The position numbers and the translations under genes are program-made. From an uncultured Acetatifactor sp. (GTDB lineage: Bacteria > Bacillota > Clostridia > Lachnospirales > Lachnospiraceae): 64,000 nucleotides of DNA. The notes below the pieces were generated by a model, which made no database searches, had not been told where the DNA came from, and was given only the letters and a program-made list of their open reading frames with translations. This document shows positions 63,616 to 64,000 of the stretch, piece after piece. The number at the start of each line of letters is the position of its first letter. Position 1 is the stretch's first letter. The stretch is from contig CAJTPN010000004.1 of the NCBI GenBank assembly GCA_910578185.1, positions 9,483-73,482 of the forward strand, read 5' to 3'.

Positions 63616-63924
63616 CTACTCCGCCATTAATTTATTGACTGCGTTGATAAACACTTCCCATTCTTGCTTTACCGACTCCAAATATTCTCTACCCTGCAGC
63701 GTCAGCTGATAATATTTTCTCGCCGGTCCCGATTCCGACTCCATCAGATAAGTCGTCACATAATCCTCTTCTTTCAGCCTTCGCAGAATCGGATACAATG
63801 TACCGCTGGCAATGGACATTTCGCCTGATATTTTCTCTGTCAGCTCATAACCATATTTATCGCCCTGCACCAGCTGAGACAATACGCACATCTCCAATGC
63901 ACCCTTTTTAAATTGTGTATTCAT
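63616..63924 (-). CDS. PadR-family transcriptional regulator (second copy)
   Basis: 102 residues from the ATG at 63924 (AGGAGGG at about 6 bp); an upstream start at 63969 is less likely. Family motifs: GDKYGYELTEKI, SGTLYPILRRLKEEDYV, GPARKYYQLTLQGREYL. It precedes the DUF4097 gene by 56 bp and probably represses that unit. AT-rich dyad ATTATATAAT lies at 63989-63998. Confidence 0.93.
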   Translation of the reverse strand: MNTQFKKGALEMCVLSQLVQGDKYGYELTEKISGEMSIASGTLYPILRRLKEEDYVTTYLMESESGPARKYYQLTLQGREYLESVKQEWEVFINAVNKLMAE

Positions 63925-64000
63925 GGATGCCCTCCTTTCCTTATTACCTCCTATACTTCCTTTCAACAAGTTTAGTATATCACACAGTATTATATAATGC

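Overview
The window looks like a chromosomal segment of a gut Lachnospiraceae-type Firmicute (class Clostridia). This rests on strong AGGAGG-type ribosome binding sites, families typical of that group (PadR with DUF1700/DUF4097, the TIGR03915/TIGR03916 DNA-repair pair, DUF5696 and YIP1 proteins beside sugar importers, membrane-anchored AraC regulators), decayed IS256 and ISLre2 transposases, and many leaderless plant-glycan hydrolases. Species cannot be named from the sequence alone. No rRNA, tRNA, CRISPR array or intact mobile element was seen.

Layout. 1-6.5 kb: end of a PadR/DUF1700 unit, a cytoplasmic GH13 amylase, a DinG/XPD-type helicase with an N-terminal PD-(D/E)XK nuclease, and an HPr-like protein lacking the active-site His. 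6.6-11.3 kb: an AraC regulator divergent from a heterodimeric ABC exporter with one degenerate ATP site. 11.3-13.7 kb: the TIGR03915/TIGR03916 pair behind LexA-like boxes. 14-18.4 kb: a GNAT acetyltransferase, a lipoprotein, and a pectin pair (GH28, GH140). 18.6-26 kb: asnA, a GT-C-like membrane protein, and a compact N-degron operon (clpS-clpA-aat) with an APH(3')-like kinase gene at its end.

26.3-48.8 kb is the core: a long minus-strand glycan locus. In transcription order it holds a membrane AraC regulator behind a perfect cre site, a CE12-like esterase with SLH-like modules, a giant substrate-binding protein (SBP) with two permeases, an NHL/TPR protein, a YIP1 protein, a DUF5696 protein, two more permeases with a second SBP, then GH43, GH3 and GH43 enzymes. 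Several junctions are 4-bp ATGA overlaps. Neither importer has its own ATPase, so a shared MsmX-type ATPase encoded elsewhere is inferred. The enzymes lack signal peptides, so the model is import of arabinoxylan or pectin oligosaccharides followed by cytosolic hydrolysis. The NHL/TPR, YIP1 and DUF5696 proteins set between the two importers are the best candidate here for an undescribed system.

49-58.8 kb: an acyltransferase, a membrane XRE regulator with twin operators, a GT-C-like protein, and a two-component system wrapped around a BcrAB/LanFEG-like transporter set, with four direct heptads upstream of the transporter genes. 58.9-64 kb: a diamine-acetyltransferase-like GNAT, an ABC exporter between two transposase remnants, and a second PadR plus DUF4097 unit that echoes the left edge.
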